64,000 nucleotides of DNA from Denitrobacterium detoxificans (GTDB lineage Bacteria > Actinomycetota > Coriobacteriia > Coriobacteriales > Eggerthellaceae), in NCBI RefSeq assembly GCF_001643775.1, contig NZ_CP011402.1:2078432-2142431 (forward strand). Reading direction: 5' to 3'. A program made the position numbers and the translations under genes. The notes under the pieces are model-generated. The model did not search any database and had not been told where the DNA came from. It saw only the letters and a program-made list of their open reading frames with translations. Each line of letters starts with the position of its first letter. The first letter of the stretch is position 1. This document shows, in pieces, positions 24,717 through 33,302 of this stretch.

Positions 24717-24760
24717 GCGAGCAGCGGAGCGGGTGCGTAGGGGAGCGCATGCCCCACCCT
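24717..24760. repeat. Remnant of the large palindromic element
   Basis: GCGAGCAGCGGAGCG (24717-24731), the conserved junction of the three full copies, is followed by GGTG and a CCCC-pairing hairpin. The rest of the element is missing. Like the full copies it lies just after a stop codon (htpG, 24775). Confidence 0.45.
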
Positions 24761-24774
24761 GCCCCGCGAGCGAG

Positions 24775-26742
24775 TTACTTCATGAGCGCGCAAACACGCT
24801 GGGCGAACGCCACCGGATCGTCGATGGGCAACCCCTCCATGAGAAGAGCCTGCTCATACAGCAGCTCGGTGTAGTCGGAAACCTTCTGGGAATCGCCCGC
24901 CTCCTGAGCGGCGGCAAGCGCCTTGAACACATCGTGCTTGGCGTTGACCTCCAGCACGCGCTGCGAATGCGGCATGCCGTTGGCGTCGGGCATGCCCGCC
25001 ATGATCTTCTCCATCTCCAGGCTTACAGGGCCTTCGGAGGTGATGGCGGCGGGGGCGTCGGTGAGCACCGGCGACACCGCCACGCGCACGACCTTGTCGC
25101 CCAGGGCATCCTTCATCGCCGTGAACAGGGCCTCGTGCTCCTTGGTAGCCTCCTCGGCTGCCGTCTTGTCGCTTTCGCTTTCCAGGCCCAGGTCGCCACT
25201 GGCAACGTTCTTCAGGTCCTTCTCGTTGTAGTTCATCATGGCCTGCATGCAGAAGTCATCCACGTCCTGCGTGCACAGCAACACGTCGTAGCCACGGCTG
25301 AGGACGCCGGTGACCATGGGCATCTTCTGCAGGCGCTCGGCACTTTCGCCGGCGGCGTAGTAGATTGCCTTCTGGTCTTCGGGCATGCCCTCGATGTACT
25401 CGTCGAGCGTGACCATCTTCTCCTGCTTGGCCGAATAGAACAGCAACAGCTCGCCCAGCTCGCCCTTGGCGGAGCCATACGTGCTATAGATGCCGTACTT
25501 CAGACCACGACCGAAGTTCTCGAAGAACTTCTCGTAGTCTTCGCGCTCGTTGTCGCGCATCTTCTTCAGCTCGCCGGTGATCTTCTTCTCGACCTTGTGG
25601 GCGATGGCGCGCAGCTGGCTGTTATGCTGCAGCGTCTCGCGGCTGATGTTGAGCGTAAGGTCCTGGCTGTCCACCACGCCGCGCACGAAGTTGTAGTAAT
25701 CGGGAACCAGCTCTTCGCACTTGTCCATGATGAGCACGTTGCTGCTGTAGAGCTCCAGGCCCTTCTGGTAATCCTTGCTGTACAGGTCGAACGGCGCGCG
25801 GCCGGGAATGAACAGCAGCACGTCGTAGGAAATGGCGCCCTCGGCATGCACGGAAACGGTGCGCGCAGGGTCGGTGAAGTCATGGAACTGGCTCTTGTAG
25901 AACTCGTTGTACTCGTCCTGCGAGACCTCGCTCTTGCGACGCTTCCAAATGGGCGTCATGGAGTTGATGGTCTCCAGTTCGGAATACGATTCCCATTCGG
26001 GCTTGTAGTCGTCGCCCGCATCTTCGGGCTTCGGCTTCTGACGGCTCTTCGTGCACATCATCTGAATGGGATAGCGCACGTAGTTGCTATAGCGCTTGAT
26101 GAGGTCCTTAAGGCCAAATTCGCTGGCGAAGGTATCGAAGCTCTCCTCGTCGGTGTTGTCCTTCAGGTACAGGATGACGTCGGTGCCGTGGCCTTCCTTC
26201 TCGCCCGGCTCGATGGTGTAGCCCTCTACGCCATCGCTTTCCCAGACCCAGGCCTGCTCGTCGCCGTACTTGCGCGTAACGACGCGCACCTTCTTGGCCA
26301 CCATGAACGCGGAATAGAAGCCCACGCCGAACTGACCGATGATGTCCACGTCGTTTACCTGGGCGGATTCCTCGCGTTCGTCGTCTTCGGCATTTGCAGC
26401 CTCGTCAGCGGCGCCCGCAGCGTTGGCGGCCTGTGCCGTCTTGAACTCCAGGCTGTCGGAATGGGCAATTACGCCCAGGTTCGCATCCAAGCCATCCTTG
26501 TCCATACCCAGGCCGTTGTCGGAAACGGTAACGGTACGCGCATCGGCGTCGAAGGACACGCGAATGGTAAGGTCGTTCTTCCCCAGCTGGATGCTGGAAT
26601 CGGTAAGGCTCTTGAAGTAGAGCTTATCTTCCGCGTCGGACGCATTGCTGATAAGCTCGCGCAGGAAGATTTCCCGGTTGGTGTAGATCGAATTGATCAT
26701 CAAGTCGAGAAGCTTCTTGCTCTCTGTTTTGAATTTGCGCAT
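24775..26742 (-). CDS. htpG: HtpG, Hsp90-family molecular chaperone
   Basis: This is a cytosolic ATP-dependent chaperone of about 655 residues. The GHKL ATPase domain is clear: FLRELISNASDA holds the catalytic Glu and the Mg-binding Asn, DNGLGM is the N1 box, and GQFGVGFYSAFMVA the lid and G2 box. The middle domain includes LNISRETLQHN. ATG 26742 (MRKFKTESKKLLDLM) has GAGG eight bases upstream; 29 extra in-frame codons lack support. It carries an acidic insertion (EDDEREESAQV) in the N-domain. A CIRCE operator overlaps its promoter, so HrcA should repress it. Confidence 0.97.
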   Translation of the reverse strand: MRKFKTESKKLLDLMINSIYTNREIFLRELISNASDAEDKLYFKSLTDSSIQLGKNDLTIRVSFDADARTVTVSDNGLGMDKDGLDANLGVIAHSDSLEFKTAQAANAAGAADEAANAEDDEREESAQVNDVDIIGQFGVGFYSAFMVAKKVRVVTRKYGDEQAWVWESDGVEGYTIEPGEKEGHGTDVILYLKDNTDEESFDTFASEFGLKDLIKRYSNYVRYPIQMMCTKSRQKPKPEDAGDDYKPEWESYSELETINSMTPIWKRRKSEVSQDEYNEFYKSQFHDFTDPARTVSVHAEGAISYDVLLFIPGRAPFDLYSKDYQKGLELYSSNVLIMDKCEELVPDYYNFVRGVVDSQDLTLNISRETLQHNSQLRAIAHKVEKKITGELKKMRDNEREDYEKFFENFGRGLKYGIYSTYGSAKGELGELLLFYSAKQEKMVTLDEYIEGMPEDQKAIYYAAGESAERLQKMPMVTGVLSRGYDVLLCTQDVDDFCMQAMMNYNEKDLKNVASGDLGLESESDKTAAEEATKEHEALFTAMKDALGDKVVRVAVSPVLTDAPAAITSEGPVSLEMEKIMAGMPDANGMPHSQRVLEVNAKHDVFKALAAAQEAGDSQKVSDYTELLYEQALLMEGLPIDDPVAFAQRVCALMK

Positions 26743-26797
26743 GTAGTCGACCTCTTTTCCATTTGCATATGACGTACCGGCTGCCATTGCGCACAAA

Positions 26798-26824
26798 TTA
26801 GCAGTCGGACCATTTGAGTGCCAA
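26798..26824. promoter_or_regulatory. CIRCE operator (HrcA binding site) upstream of htpG
   Basis: TTAGCAGTC, nine bases, then GAGTGCCAA. The CIRCE consensus is TTAGCACTC-N9-GAGTGCTAA, so each arm matches 8 of 9. It overlaps the predicted htpG transcription start. HrcA normally binds CIRCE and releases it on heat shock. Confidence 0.85.
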
Positions 26825-26830
26825 AACATG

Positions 26831-26858
26831 ATTATAGTGAGAGCAAAAAAGCGTGCAA
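26831..26858 (-). promoter_or_regulatory. htpG promoter
   Basis: On the minus strand TTGCAC (26853-26858) and a perfect TATAAT (26831-26836) are separated by 16 bases. Transcription would start around 26824, at the edge of the CIRCE operator. Confidence 0.7.
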
Positions 26859-27025
26859 GCGAAGGAGATTCGACTTCACGCCCGTGTCACCAATTGGTAA
26901 CCCAGCGCGATAGCAAAGGTTGGGGCAATTGAGCGCCCACGCAACGGCGAGGGCAACCACATAACCACCCGTCGCAAAGGCAGGGCCAGACCTATCGCAA
27001 CCTCGCCGCGACAGGAGGGGTTAGG

Positions 27026-27880
27026 CTAGGAAAGCTCGATTTGAATGCTCATGTCGCAGGCCGTGGGCACGCCCGACACGGTTGCCCCGTCGGTGTACTG
27101 CCACAGCATGAAGCTGGTCGCGCCATACGGCAGTTCATTGTAGCTGGCATACCAGAATGGATACGCGCTCAGATCCTGCACGTTGTACCGCGCGAAATCG
27201 TTTGCATTGCCATAGATGATGGCCTTATAGCCTGCCGCTTCGATGACCTCGCAAAACGCCTTGGCATTCGCCGTCATCTGATCCGCGGAAAGGCCTTCGA
27301 TGCGCGAATCCAGACCACTTACCTCTTCGCAGTCGTAGGCAATGGGGTATTCCAGCGAACGACCGCCCAGCGCGTCGAGCACGAACTGCGCCTCCTCGCG
27401 CGCTTCGTCTTCGTTTATAGCCTGGGAAAAGTAGTACACACCACACGGCAAGCCGGCCGCCTGGGCGCCTGAAAGGTTGTCCTCGAACAGGTCGTCGGAA
27501 TACAACGTGCCCGTTTCGGCACCGCGGTTCCCCACGCGCACGTACGCAAACGAAATGCCGTCCTGCGCCACGGCATCCCAGTCGATGGACCCCTGAAATT
27601 CCGAAACATCGATGCCCAGCTTCGATTTCACCTGGCCATCTACTACGTAGCTGTAGCGATCGCCTTCCACGTGCAAGCACGACCAGTCGTACGAGACGAC
27701 TTCCGCCTGCGCGTCTTCCTGGGGCTCTACCGCAGCATTGCACGCGCGAAACGCGAAGACGGCGGCAATGGCAGCAAGCGCGATGAGGGCAAACCCCACG
27801 AAGCGAAAGCGCAACACGAACGTATCGCGATGCGGGGAAATCGCATGCGACCCACGCGGACTATTGTTTTGGTACGCCAT
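27026..27880 (-). CDS. Membrane-anchored GH25 lysozyme-type muramidase
   Basis: The product has about 284 residues. A short basic tail and one transmembrane helix (FVGFALIALAAIAAVFAF) act as an uncleaved anchor. The GH25 domain starts at LGIDVSEFQGSIDWDAVAQD, with the conserved catalytic-face Asp, and continues with FAYVRVGNRG, GVYYFSQA and the catalytic pair region YPIAYDCEEV. It ends with FMLWQYTDGATVSGV, the usual tryptophan/aspartate C-terminal strand. It cleaves the MurNAc-GlcNAc bond of peptidoglycan at the cell surface. GGGGAGGA lies before ATG 27880. It is monocistronic. No terminator is evident in the 26.9-27.0 kb gap. Confidence 0.92.
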   Translation of the reverse strand: MAYQNNSPRGSHAISPHRDTFVLRFRFVGFALIALAAIAAVFAFRACNAAVEPQEDAQAEVVSYDWSCLHVEGDRYSYVVDGQVKSKLGIDVSEFQGSIDWDAVAQDGISFAYVRVGNRGAETGTLYSDDLFEDNLSGAQAAGLPCGVYYFSQAINEDEAREEAQFVLDALGGRSLEYPIAYDCEEVSGLDSRIEGLSADQMTANAKAFCEVIEAAGYKAIIYGNANDFARYNVQDLSAYPFWYASYNELPYGATSFMLWQYTDGATVSGVPTACDMSIQIELS

Positions 27881-28017
27881 ATGATCCTCCCCAACATATG
27901 GTATATCCAGCACTCCGAATACCCATCTGCGGTACTTATGGAGCCGCAAAACAGGTTAGGCTCATGTATTCGTCATCTTCGAATGCTATCATTGCCAAGC
28001 GACAGAAGGAGATGTAA

Positions 28018-28272
28018 ATGAGTAAATGTTGGGAAATTAGAGGCTGCGAAGGAGACGCAAACAACTACGATCACTGTCCTCACGCTATGCTCGGCGGGCG
28101 ATGCCCGGTCGATTGCGCATTCGCCGAATGCTCACGACCACAACGGAAGCAGGCCGACGTGCTCGAATTGCTGGAGCCTACGGTAGACCGTAGCGCGGCC
28201 GTGAAAGAGTACTGCTGCACCTGCTCGTTCTTCCTACAACACGGACCCCGCATCGAGAAAGCTGAGGCATAA
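28018..28272 (+). CDS. Small cysteine-rich protein (two-CW-like)
   Basis: The product has 84 residues. Eleven cysteines are arranged as CWEIRGC, HCPHAMLGGRCPVDCAFAEC and a C-terminal YCCTCSFF. The N-terminal Cys-Trp start and paired cysteines recall small two-CW domains in anaerobes that probably bind an Fe-S cluster or zinc. Function is unknown. AGAAGGAG precedes the ATG. The next gene starts 4 bases after its stop, so the two form an operon with a membrane protein. Confidence 0.8.
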   Translation: MSKCWEIRGCEGDANNYDHCPHAMLGGRCPVDCAFAECSRPQRKQADVLELLEPTVDRSAAVKEYCCTCSFFLQHGPRIEKAEA

Positions 28273-28276
28273 CCAC

Positions 28277-28954
28277 TTGAAGGCATCCGAGATCGTCTAT
28301 CGTTATTTCATCCTGTTTCTTGGCATCTTCTGCATTTCGTTCGGCGTAGCGCTGTTTACGAAATCGGGCCTGGGAACATCCGCAATATCCGCGCTCCCCT
28401 ATACCCTCTCGCTGGTCATAAGCCAGTTTTCCTATGGCACCTGGGTTGCAGCGTTCAACATCTTCCTGGTAGTGCTGCAGGCGGCACTTACCATCCACGA
28501 GATCAGCGTGCGCGAAATCGTGCAGGAAGTCATCTTTGCCCTGGCATTTGGCAGCGTCGTGGACTTCTCCATGTTCCTGCTTGGCGCCTTCAACCCAGAA
28601 ATGTACGCAGTGCGCCTGCTAGGCGTGCTTCTGAGCTCGGCCATCATCGCATTCGGCGCGTACCTTACGCTCATTTCGCGCGTAGGCGTCATGGCGGGTG
28701 ACGGCTTCACGAACGCCCTGGTAAAGCGCACGGGAAAGAGCTTTGCGCTCATGCGCGTCATTTCCGACACCACCATGGCGATCCTCGCGCTCGTGCTATG
28801 CCTGCTGCTCGTGCAAGGCGAGCTTTCGGTACGCGAGGGCACGGTTATTGCAGCCCTGCTCACGGGCACGATCGTAGGCTTCTACAGCAAGTACTTCGGC
28901 GCCTTCGAGCGCTTCATCCTGCCCAAGCCGAAGACCGAGCAGGCAGCCAAATAA
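28277..28954 (+). CDS. YczE/YitT-type multi-pass membrane protein
   Basis: The product has 225 residues with five or six hydrophobic helices and no soluble domain. The N-terminal YFILFLGIFCISFGVALFTK followed by GLGTSAISALPYTLS is typical of the YczE/YyaS/YitT group (DUF6198-like), whose function is unclear; transport has been suggested. It starts with TTG 28277 just after the cysteine-rich gene, with GAGG inside that gene as Shine-Dalgarno sequence. It converges on the LuxR gene with a shared GC hairpin in the gap. Confidence 0.82.
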   Translation: MKASEIVYRYFILFLGIFCISFGVALFTKSGLGTSAISALPYTLSLVISQFSYGTWVAAFNIFLVVLQAALTIHEISVREIVQEVIFALAFGSVVDFSMFLLGAFNPEMYAVRLLGVLLSSAIIAFGAYLTLISRVGVMAGDGFTNALVKRTGKSFALMRVISDTTMAILALVLCLLLVQGELSVREGTVIAALLTGTIVGFYSKYFGAFERFILPKPKTEQAAK

Positions 28955-28961
28955 CCTAACG

Positions 28962-29020
28962 GCCCGCCCTGGCGGCACGGCAAGCTGCAAACAGCAGCCC
29001 ACCCCGCAACCCAGGCGGGC
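28962..29020. terminator. Convergent-gene hairpin
   Basis: GCCCGCC-CTGG (28962-28972) pairs with CCAG-GCGGGC (29011-29020) with one bulge, between convergent genes. There is no T-run on either side. Confidence 0.35.
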
Positions 29021-29031
29021 GTCCAAGCAAC

Positions 29032-30441
29032 CTATTCGCCCGCCTCGAGCAGGGCAATGATTTCGGCTCGGCTATGCACATCGCACTTTTCGTAGATGTG
29101 GCGCACATGCGTTTTCACCGTAGCCGGGCTGATGACCAGGTTTTCCTGGATGTACTTCGAGCCGTGGCCCGTGGCCCATAGCTTGAAGATTTCCGTTTCG
29201 CGCGCCGTGAGCTGGGCGTTTTTCGCAACCTCGTCGAGTCGCGCATCGAACGACGTGCCCGTGCGCTCTTCCATGGCCTCGCGCTCTTCGGGACTGGGCG
29301 CCTCGAAGACAAGCTCGGTATCCTCACTTTCGAACAGGAAGCCCGCGGCGATCATGAGCACGAAGATGGACACGATGGCAAAGGGCGCGCGCTCGTCTAG
29401 ACAGGCAATCGCGAACAACTGCCCCAAGAGCATGCCCAGCTGAACGGCTCCGCGCCCCATGGCAAACACGATGAACGCCGGAACGCGCTTCGTACGCGCG
29501 AGGTCGGCCATGAGAATCCACGAGAGAATCTCGATGGTGACGTTGCATGCCGTAGCAAGCGAGCCAATCACGATGGGGCTTTCGCGCCCGAAGATTACCA
29601 GAACGAGCAACGTCGTAGCCAAAAACGGCAAAGCCATCTTGTAGATGTTCCCCAGGGAAGCGGACCCCTTGGTGAAGAACGCGCCCCACGCAACGGCCAG
29701 GATGGAAATGCCCAGGCTCATGAGCAGCGTAGGCGCCAGCACGGCCGCATCCTGACTGTCAACGGAGCCCACGTACACGCGAACGCCGCCGTACACGAAC
29801 ATGACCACCAAGATGCCAAGCATGATACGCCAGGGCAAACGCCGAGCAGGAACGATCATGGCCTGCTCGTTGGGCATAACCGCCGGCTCCTGCTGAGCAG
29901 CAAGCATGGAAGACACGTTGGCGGGCTGGGGCAGCAAAAGCGTGGCCGCAAGGGGCAGCAGCACTTGAACGGCGAACACCACGTATTCGGGTAGCTGCAG
30001 GACGCCGTAGTACACCAGGAACGCGAAGAAGAACGATGCACCTGTGGCTAGGACCATATTCCGTGGCTCCAGACTGCTGAACAGCGAGCCCCAGTACACG
30101 ATGACCCAGCATGACGAAACGCCCGTGAGCGCACCGCCCGCGTACCTCACGACATCGGGGATTTCGGCCCCTGGCCACACGGACATTGCCGTGCCGGCCG
30201 CCATTACCACGCCCGCGATGATGAGCGCGCGCCTGGTGGCAAACTGCCTAACAGTACGTCGGGAAAACGCAACGATGCCCGCATAGGTGACCACGCCCAC
30301 TACCGACGAGATGACGTGCACCCAAAGAAGCGTATGACCGCTTCGAAGATCTACGTTGATGGAGAGCGTTCCATTGAAAACCAGGTACATCCAGGCCAGG
30401 TAGAAACAGAGGCCGAACACCTGCGTCGTGCGGAACGACAT
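29032..30441 (-). CDS. Membrane-embedded LuxR-family regulator
   Basis: The product has about 469 residues. Roughly twelve transmembrane helices in an MFS-like arrangement are followed by a cytosolic linker and a C-terminal LuxR helix-turn-helix (ARETEIFKLWATGHGSKYIQ, VISPATVKTHVRHIYEKCDV). Proteins of this build are strongly expanded in Eggerthellaceae and usually sit beside respiratory flavoproteins, probably sensing small molecules through the membrane part. ATG 30441 is preferred on the N-terminal hydrophobic start (SFRTTQVFGLCFYLAW), but its GGAGG lies about 23 bases away, so the start is uncertain. The gene lies downstream of and parallel to a Tat flavoprotein. Confidence 0.9.
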   Translation of the reverse strand: MSFRTTQVFGLCFYLAWMYLVFNGTLSINVDLRSGHTLLWVHVISSVVGVVTYAGIVAFSRRTVRQFATRRALIIAGVVMAAGTAMSVWPGAEIPDVVRYAGGALTGVSSCWVIVYWGSLFSSLEPRNMVLATGASFFFAFLVYYGVLQLPEYVVFAVQVLLPLAATLLLPQPANVSSMLAAQQEPAVMPNEQAMIVPARRLPWRIMLGILVVMFVYGGVRVYVGSVDSQDAAVLAPTLLMSLGISILAVAWGAFFTKGSASLGNIYKMALPFLATTLLVLVIFGRESPIVIGSLATACNVTIEILSWILMADLARTKRVPAFIVFAMGRGAVQLGMLLGQLFAIACLDERAPFAIVSIFVLMIAAGFLFESEDTELVFEAPSPEEREAMEERTGTSFDARLDEVAKNAQLTARETEIFKLWATGHGSKYIQENLVISPATVKTHVRHIYEKCDVHSRAEIIALLEAGE

Positions 30442-30592
30442 AGTCGTGCGATTCGTGATTCTCTCCTCCCAAGGAAAGCATGTTCGTATGCGAAACGTAC
30501 GAGCAAGCGCCCCCACGCCCACTCGATATGCACGCACTCATTATACGACACGGCCATTTGAACGCCCATGCGCACGGTGCGCACATGAAAAA

Positions 30593-30675
30593 GCCCGAGG
30601 CGCTGCAGACGCGCTCGGGCAGAGGAAAAAGAGAAAGCGGGAACTCGTGGGAGGGGGATGTGAGAACCCGCTTTC
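30593..30675 (-). terminator. Two terminator hairpins after the flavoprotein gene
   Basis: GAAAGCGGG (30633-30641) pairs with 30667-30675. GCCCGAG-g-CGC (30593-30603) pairs with 30611-30620 and is followed on the minus strand by TTTTTC. They separate the flavoprotein from the LuxR gene and argue against a single transcript. Confidence 0.65.
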
Positions 30676-30690
30676 TGTCGAGGTATTCGC

Positions 30691-32472
30691 TTATGCCTGG
30701 TTGGCAGCGTTTTCGCCGGCAATCTTGCCGAACATCATGCACATGCCGCAGCTCATGCCCTTCAGGTCGATGGGGTACTGCACGTTGAAGCGGCCACCCT
30801 GGGGAGCACCAGCAACGTACACGCCCTTGATGATCTCGCCATCGGTGTTGTACACGTGGCAGTCAGCGTCGGAAACAACGCCACCCAGGGAACCCAGGTT
30901 CAGGGCAACGCCGCACTCAGCTGCGTAGAACGGAGGCGTGGACAGCGGGAACAGGCGGCTGGAGACCTTACCGAAGTCGGTGTCTACGCCGGCGTTCGCC
31001 AGCTCGTTGTAGTGCTCGATGGACTTCTTGGCGGTTTCCACGTCGATGCCCTCGAGCTGAGCAAGCAGGCCCTCGATCGTATCGGAGGTGACGCAGCGAC
31101 CATCGGCGACGGCGTCCTCGATGTCCTTCTTGGTACGGCAGTTGATCTTCAGGCCGGAAGCCGTGTACTCGGGCAGATCCTCTTCCAGGTAGTAGCAGGC
31201 AATGCCGTGGGCCGCCGGGAAGTACTTCAGCTGATCGGGCCAAGCGGCATCGAAGAACTGGTAGGCAACCTTGCCCGGCTGGTTCTCAACCTGGTTCTCA
31301 ACCTGCTGACCGGGAACGTCCTCGTTCATGAAGCGCTTGCCGCGCTTGTTCAGCCACAGGTAGCCGTTGTTGCCGATAACGCCGCGACCGTCGGCGCCAG
31401 CGCCAGCACCCATGTGATGGATGATGGAAGCGTGGCTGCGCTCGATTTCGGCGCCGTGCCAAGCCAGCATCTTCAGCGCGTCGCCCTGCAGGGCGTACTC
31501 GCCGTCGGCGTCCATGGCAACGCAGAGAATGGGAATCTCGTTCTCGATGTTGTTGGGCTGGAAGAACTTGGTCATTTCCTCGTTGGCCAGGTAGTCGCCC
31601 GTAGCGATGACGACGCCCTTCTTGGCGTTGCACTTGATGTACTTCTTGGAGCCATGAGCCTGGGCATACACGCCGGTCACAGCGCCGGAGTCGTCGACGA
31701 TCAGGTCGACGACGGGCGTGGTGTAGCGAATGTCGGCACCCGCATCGATGGCAACCTGCAGGTTTTCCTTCATGCAGGTAGCGAGGCTGCTAAAGCCCAC
31801 GGACGTGGGATAGCAGGGCATGGATTCCTTCGTGTAGTCATAGGTTTCCAGCATGGGCACGAAATAGGGGAACAGGTAGTTGCTCTGGCCCTCAGCGGGA
31901 ATCTCACCGTAGCTGGTGCTGGAGATGTACAGGTCGGAGCAGGGCTTGATGAACCAGTCCAGGGCAGCGCCGGACTCGTCGGCCCAACGACGGACGATGC
32001 CGTAGTCGCTGCGATGGCTACCGCCGATCATGTGCTCTTCGCAGAGCATGTCCTTGTCGAGCAGCTCGTCGCCGTCGCCGCGGCCCCAAGCCTTCTGGGT
32101 TTCGCCACCATAGATGGCCATGTCGCTGGCAACGCTGTTGAAGGAAGCGGACTTCTCGAAGCACACGACGCTTGCGCCGGATTCGGCAGCGGCACGCGCA
32201 GCGGGAACGCCAGCGGCACCCAGGCCGCAGACGACGACGTCGCAGTCGATCTCTTCTTCGATGTCCGAATCGGTGATGCTGGGCTCTTCGGGCAGCCAGG
32301 GCATGGTGCCCGTGCCGTCATAGCCTACCGTAGTGCCGTTGGAAGTCGTGGTGGTCTCGGCGGCCTTGGAGCTTGCGCTCTTCGGGCTTGCACAGCCCGC
32401 CAGGCCCATGGCGGCAGCGCCTGCAGCAGCGATGCCCGCGCCGGTTAGAAAGTTACGACGACTGATTTCCAT
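30691..32472 (-). CDS. Tat-exported FAD-dependent fumarate-reductase-type flavoprotein
   Basis: This is a protein of about 593 residues. The Tat leader MEISRRNFLTGAGIAAAG ends LAGCAS, a lipobox-like site. The FAD-binding fold reads CDVVVCGLGAAGVPAARAAA, followed by CFEKSASF. Further family motifs include GVVIATGDYLANE and a C-terminal GVYVAGAPQGGRF that lines the FAD. Substrate-binding residues cannot be assigned to a known acceptor; it shares the build of Eggerthella reductases acting on diverse dietary and host compounds. AGAGGATC precedes ATG 32472. A membrane LuxR gene lies next downstream on the same strand. Confidence 0.92.
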   Translation of the reverse strand: MEISRRNFLTGAGIAAAGAAAMGLAGCASPKSASSKAAETTTTSNGTTVGYDGTGTMPWLPEEPSITDSDIEEEIDCDVVVCGLGAAGVPAARAAAESGASVVCFEKSASFNSVASDMAIYGGETQKAWGRGDGDELLDKDMLCEEHMIGGSHRSDYGIVRRWADESGAALDWFIKPCSDLYISSTSYGEIPAEGQSNYLFPYFVPMLETYDYTKESMPCYPTSVGFSSLATCMKENLQVAIDAGADIRYTTPVVDLIVDDSGAVTGVYAQAHGSKKYIKCNAKKGVVIATGDYLANEEMTKFFQPNNIENEIPILCVAMDADGEYALQGDALKMLAWHGAEIERSHASIIHHMGAGAGADGRGVIGNNGYLWLNKRGKRFMNEDVPGQQVENQVENQPGKVAYQFFDAAWPDQLKYFPAAHGIACYYLEEDLPEYTASGLKINCRTKKDIEDAVADGRCVTSDTIEGLLAQLEGIDVETAKKSIEHYNELANAGVDTDFGKVSSRLFPLSTPPFYAAECGVALNLGSLGGVVSDADCHVYNTDGEIIKGVYVAGAPQGGRFNVQYPIDLKGMSCGMCMMFGKIAGENAANQA

Positions 32473-32607
32473 GATGTTGATCCTCTCGATCGTGCGCGCC
32501 CTGTTAGCGCGCCTCCCTCCCGCTGGGCCCAATTGGCGAGCCCCGCGTTCTATGGGTGCATCATGGCAACTTTTTCGACCCCGCAAACCGCCTCGAAGGG
32601 TTGAAAA

Positions 32608-32646
32608 ATGATAAATCCCCTGTCAACCCTAAGGGTTGACAGGGGA
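32608..32646 (-). terminator. Perfect palindrome terminator
   Basis: TCCCCTGTCAACCCT (32616-32630) and its full 15-base complement at 32632-32646 form a near loop-free cruciform-type hairpin. On the minus strand it is followed by TTTATCATTTTT. It ends the small membrane-protein gene at 32689. Confidence 0.75.
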
Positions 32647-32688
32647 TGTTTAGCCTGTTGGGAGCAGGGTTGATGCGTTTTGTGCGCG

Positions 32689-32862
32689 CTACGCCCGCGA
32701 ATCCAAGAACTTCGTGAGTGCGAAGAGCCCGGCGGCAATGAGCACGCCCACAATCACGAGCGCCGCAAGGTGCGCCACCACGCGCACGAGCTGCAAGACG
32801 ATGCCCACGATAACAAGCAGGACAAGCACGCCCAGGATTACACGCAGCCAGTATTCCGTCAT
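32689..32862 (-). CDS. 57-residue two-helix membrane protein
   Basis: ATG 32862 has AGAGGAT upstream. The product begins MTEYWLRVILGVLVLLVIVG and has two hydrophobic helices (about residues 6-28 and 32-49). It ends with a short basic tail KFLDSRA. I do not recognise a family. The clean Shine-Dalgarno sequence, its own terminator palindrome and the helix pattern support a real small gene. It has no neighbours in the same operon. Confidence 0.6.
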   Translation of the reverse strand: MTEYWLRVILGVLVLLVIVGIVLQLVRVVAHLAALVIVGVLIAAGLFALTKFLDSRA

Positions 32863-33302
32863 TCGATCCTCTTCCCTTGAATTGTTTCACGCCATTATAG
32901 GCACTGTTTTTCTCGCGCCCATTCCGCTCATCCGTATCTTCGAAAATCCCATGAGAGAGCAAGCGTTCCTTTTCTGAAAAAGGCACGCTCGCGACACTTT
33001 CCCCGACCGATTCGGAGCGCATGCGCAACAAAAGCCCTGGTCGACGAGAATCCAACGCGACGATAGGCTTCCTTTTTCAGAAAAATGCAGCGCCCTACCC
33101 CTCCTGCGCACACGAAAAAGCGGCTCGGGACAATCCCGAGCCGCTTAACAAGCACATATCGCGTGCTGCACATAGCCGATGCGTGTCGCCTGCGCACATT
33201 GCGCGCCCTCGCGCTACGCTGCAGCCAAGTCGCTCGATGCAACCCCTACCAGGAATAACCCTTCGGGCCGCCGCACATCCACTACGCCGCTAGGCACACG
33301 CC
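32863..33302. other. Intergenic region with a repeated 30-base motif and the glnN terminator
   Basis: Two related motifs, TTCCTTTTCTGAAAAAGGC (32966-32984) and TTCCTTTTTCAGAAAAATGC (33070-33089), lie about 100 bases apart. The first forms a GCGT-CCTTTT/AAAAAGG-ACGC hairpin. No gene is supported. The rest of the span shows nothing clear. Confidence 0.4.
33114..33146 (-). terminator. Terminator of glnN
   Basis: A perfect 13-bp stem (AAGCGGCTCGGGA, 33118-33130, with 33134-33146) has a 3-base loop and is followed on the minus strand by TTTTTCG. Confidence 0.75.
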
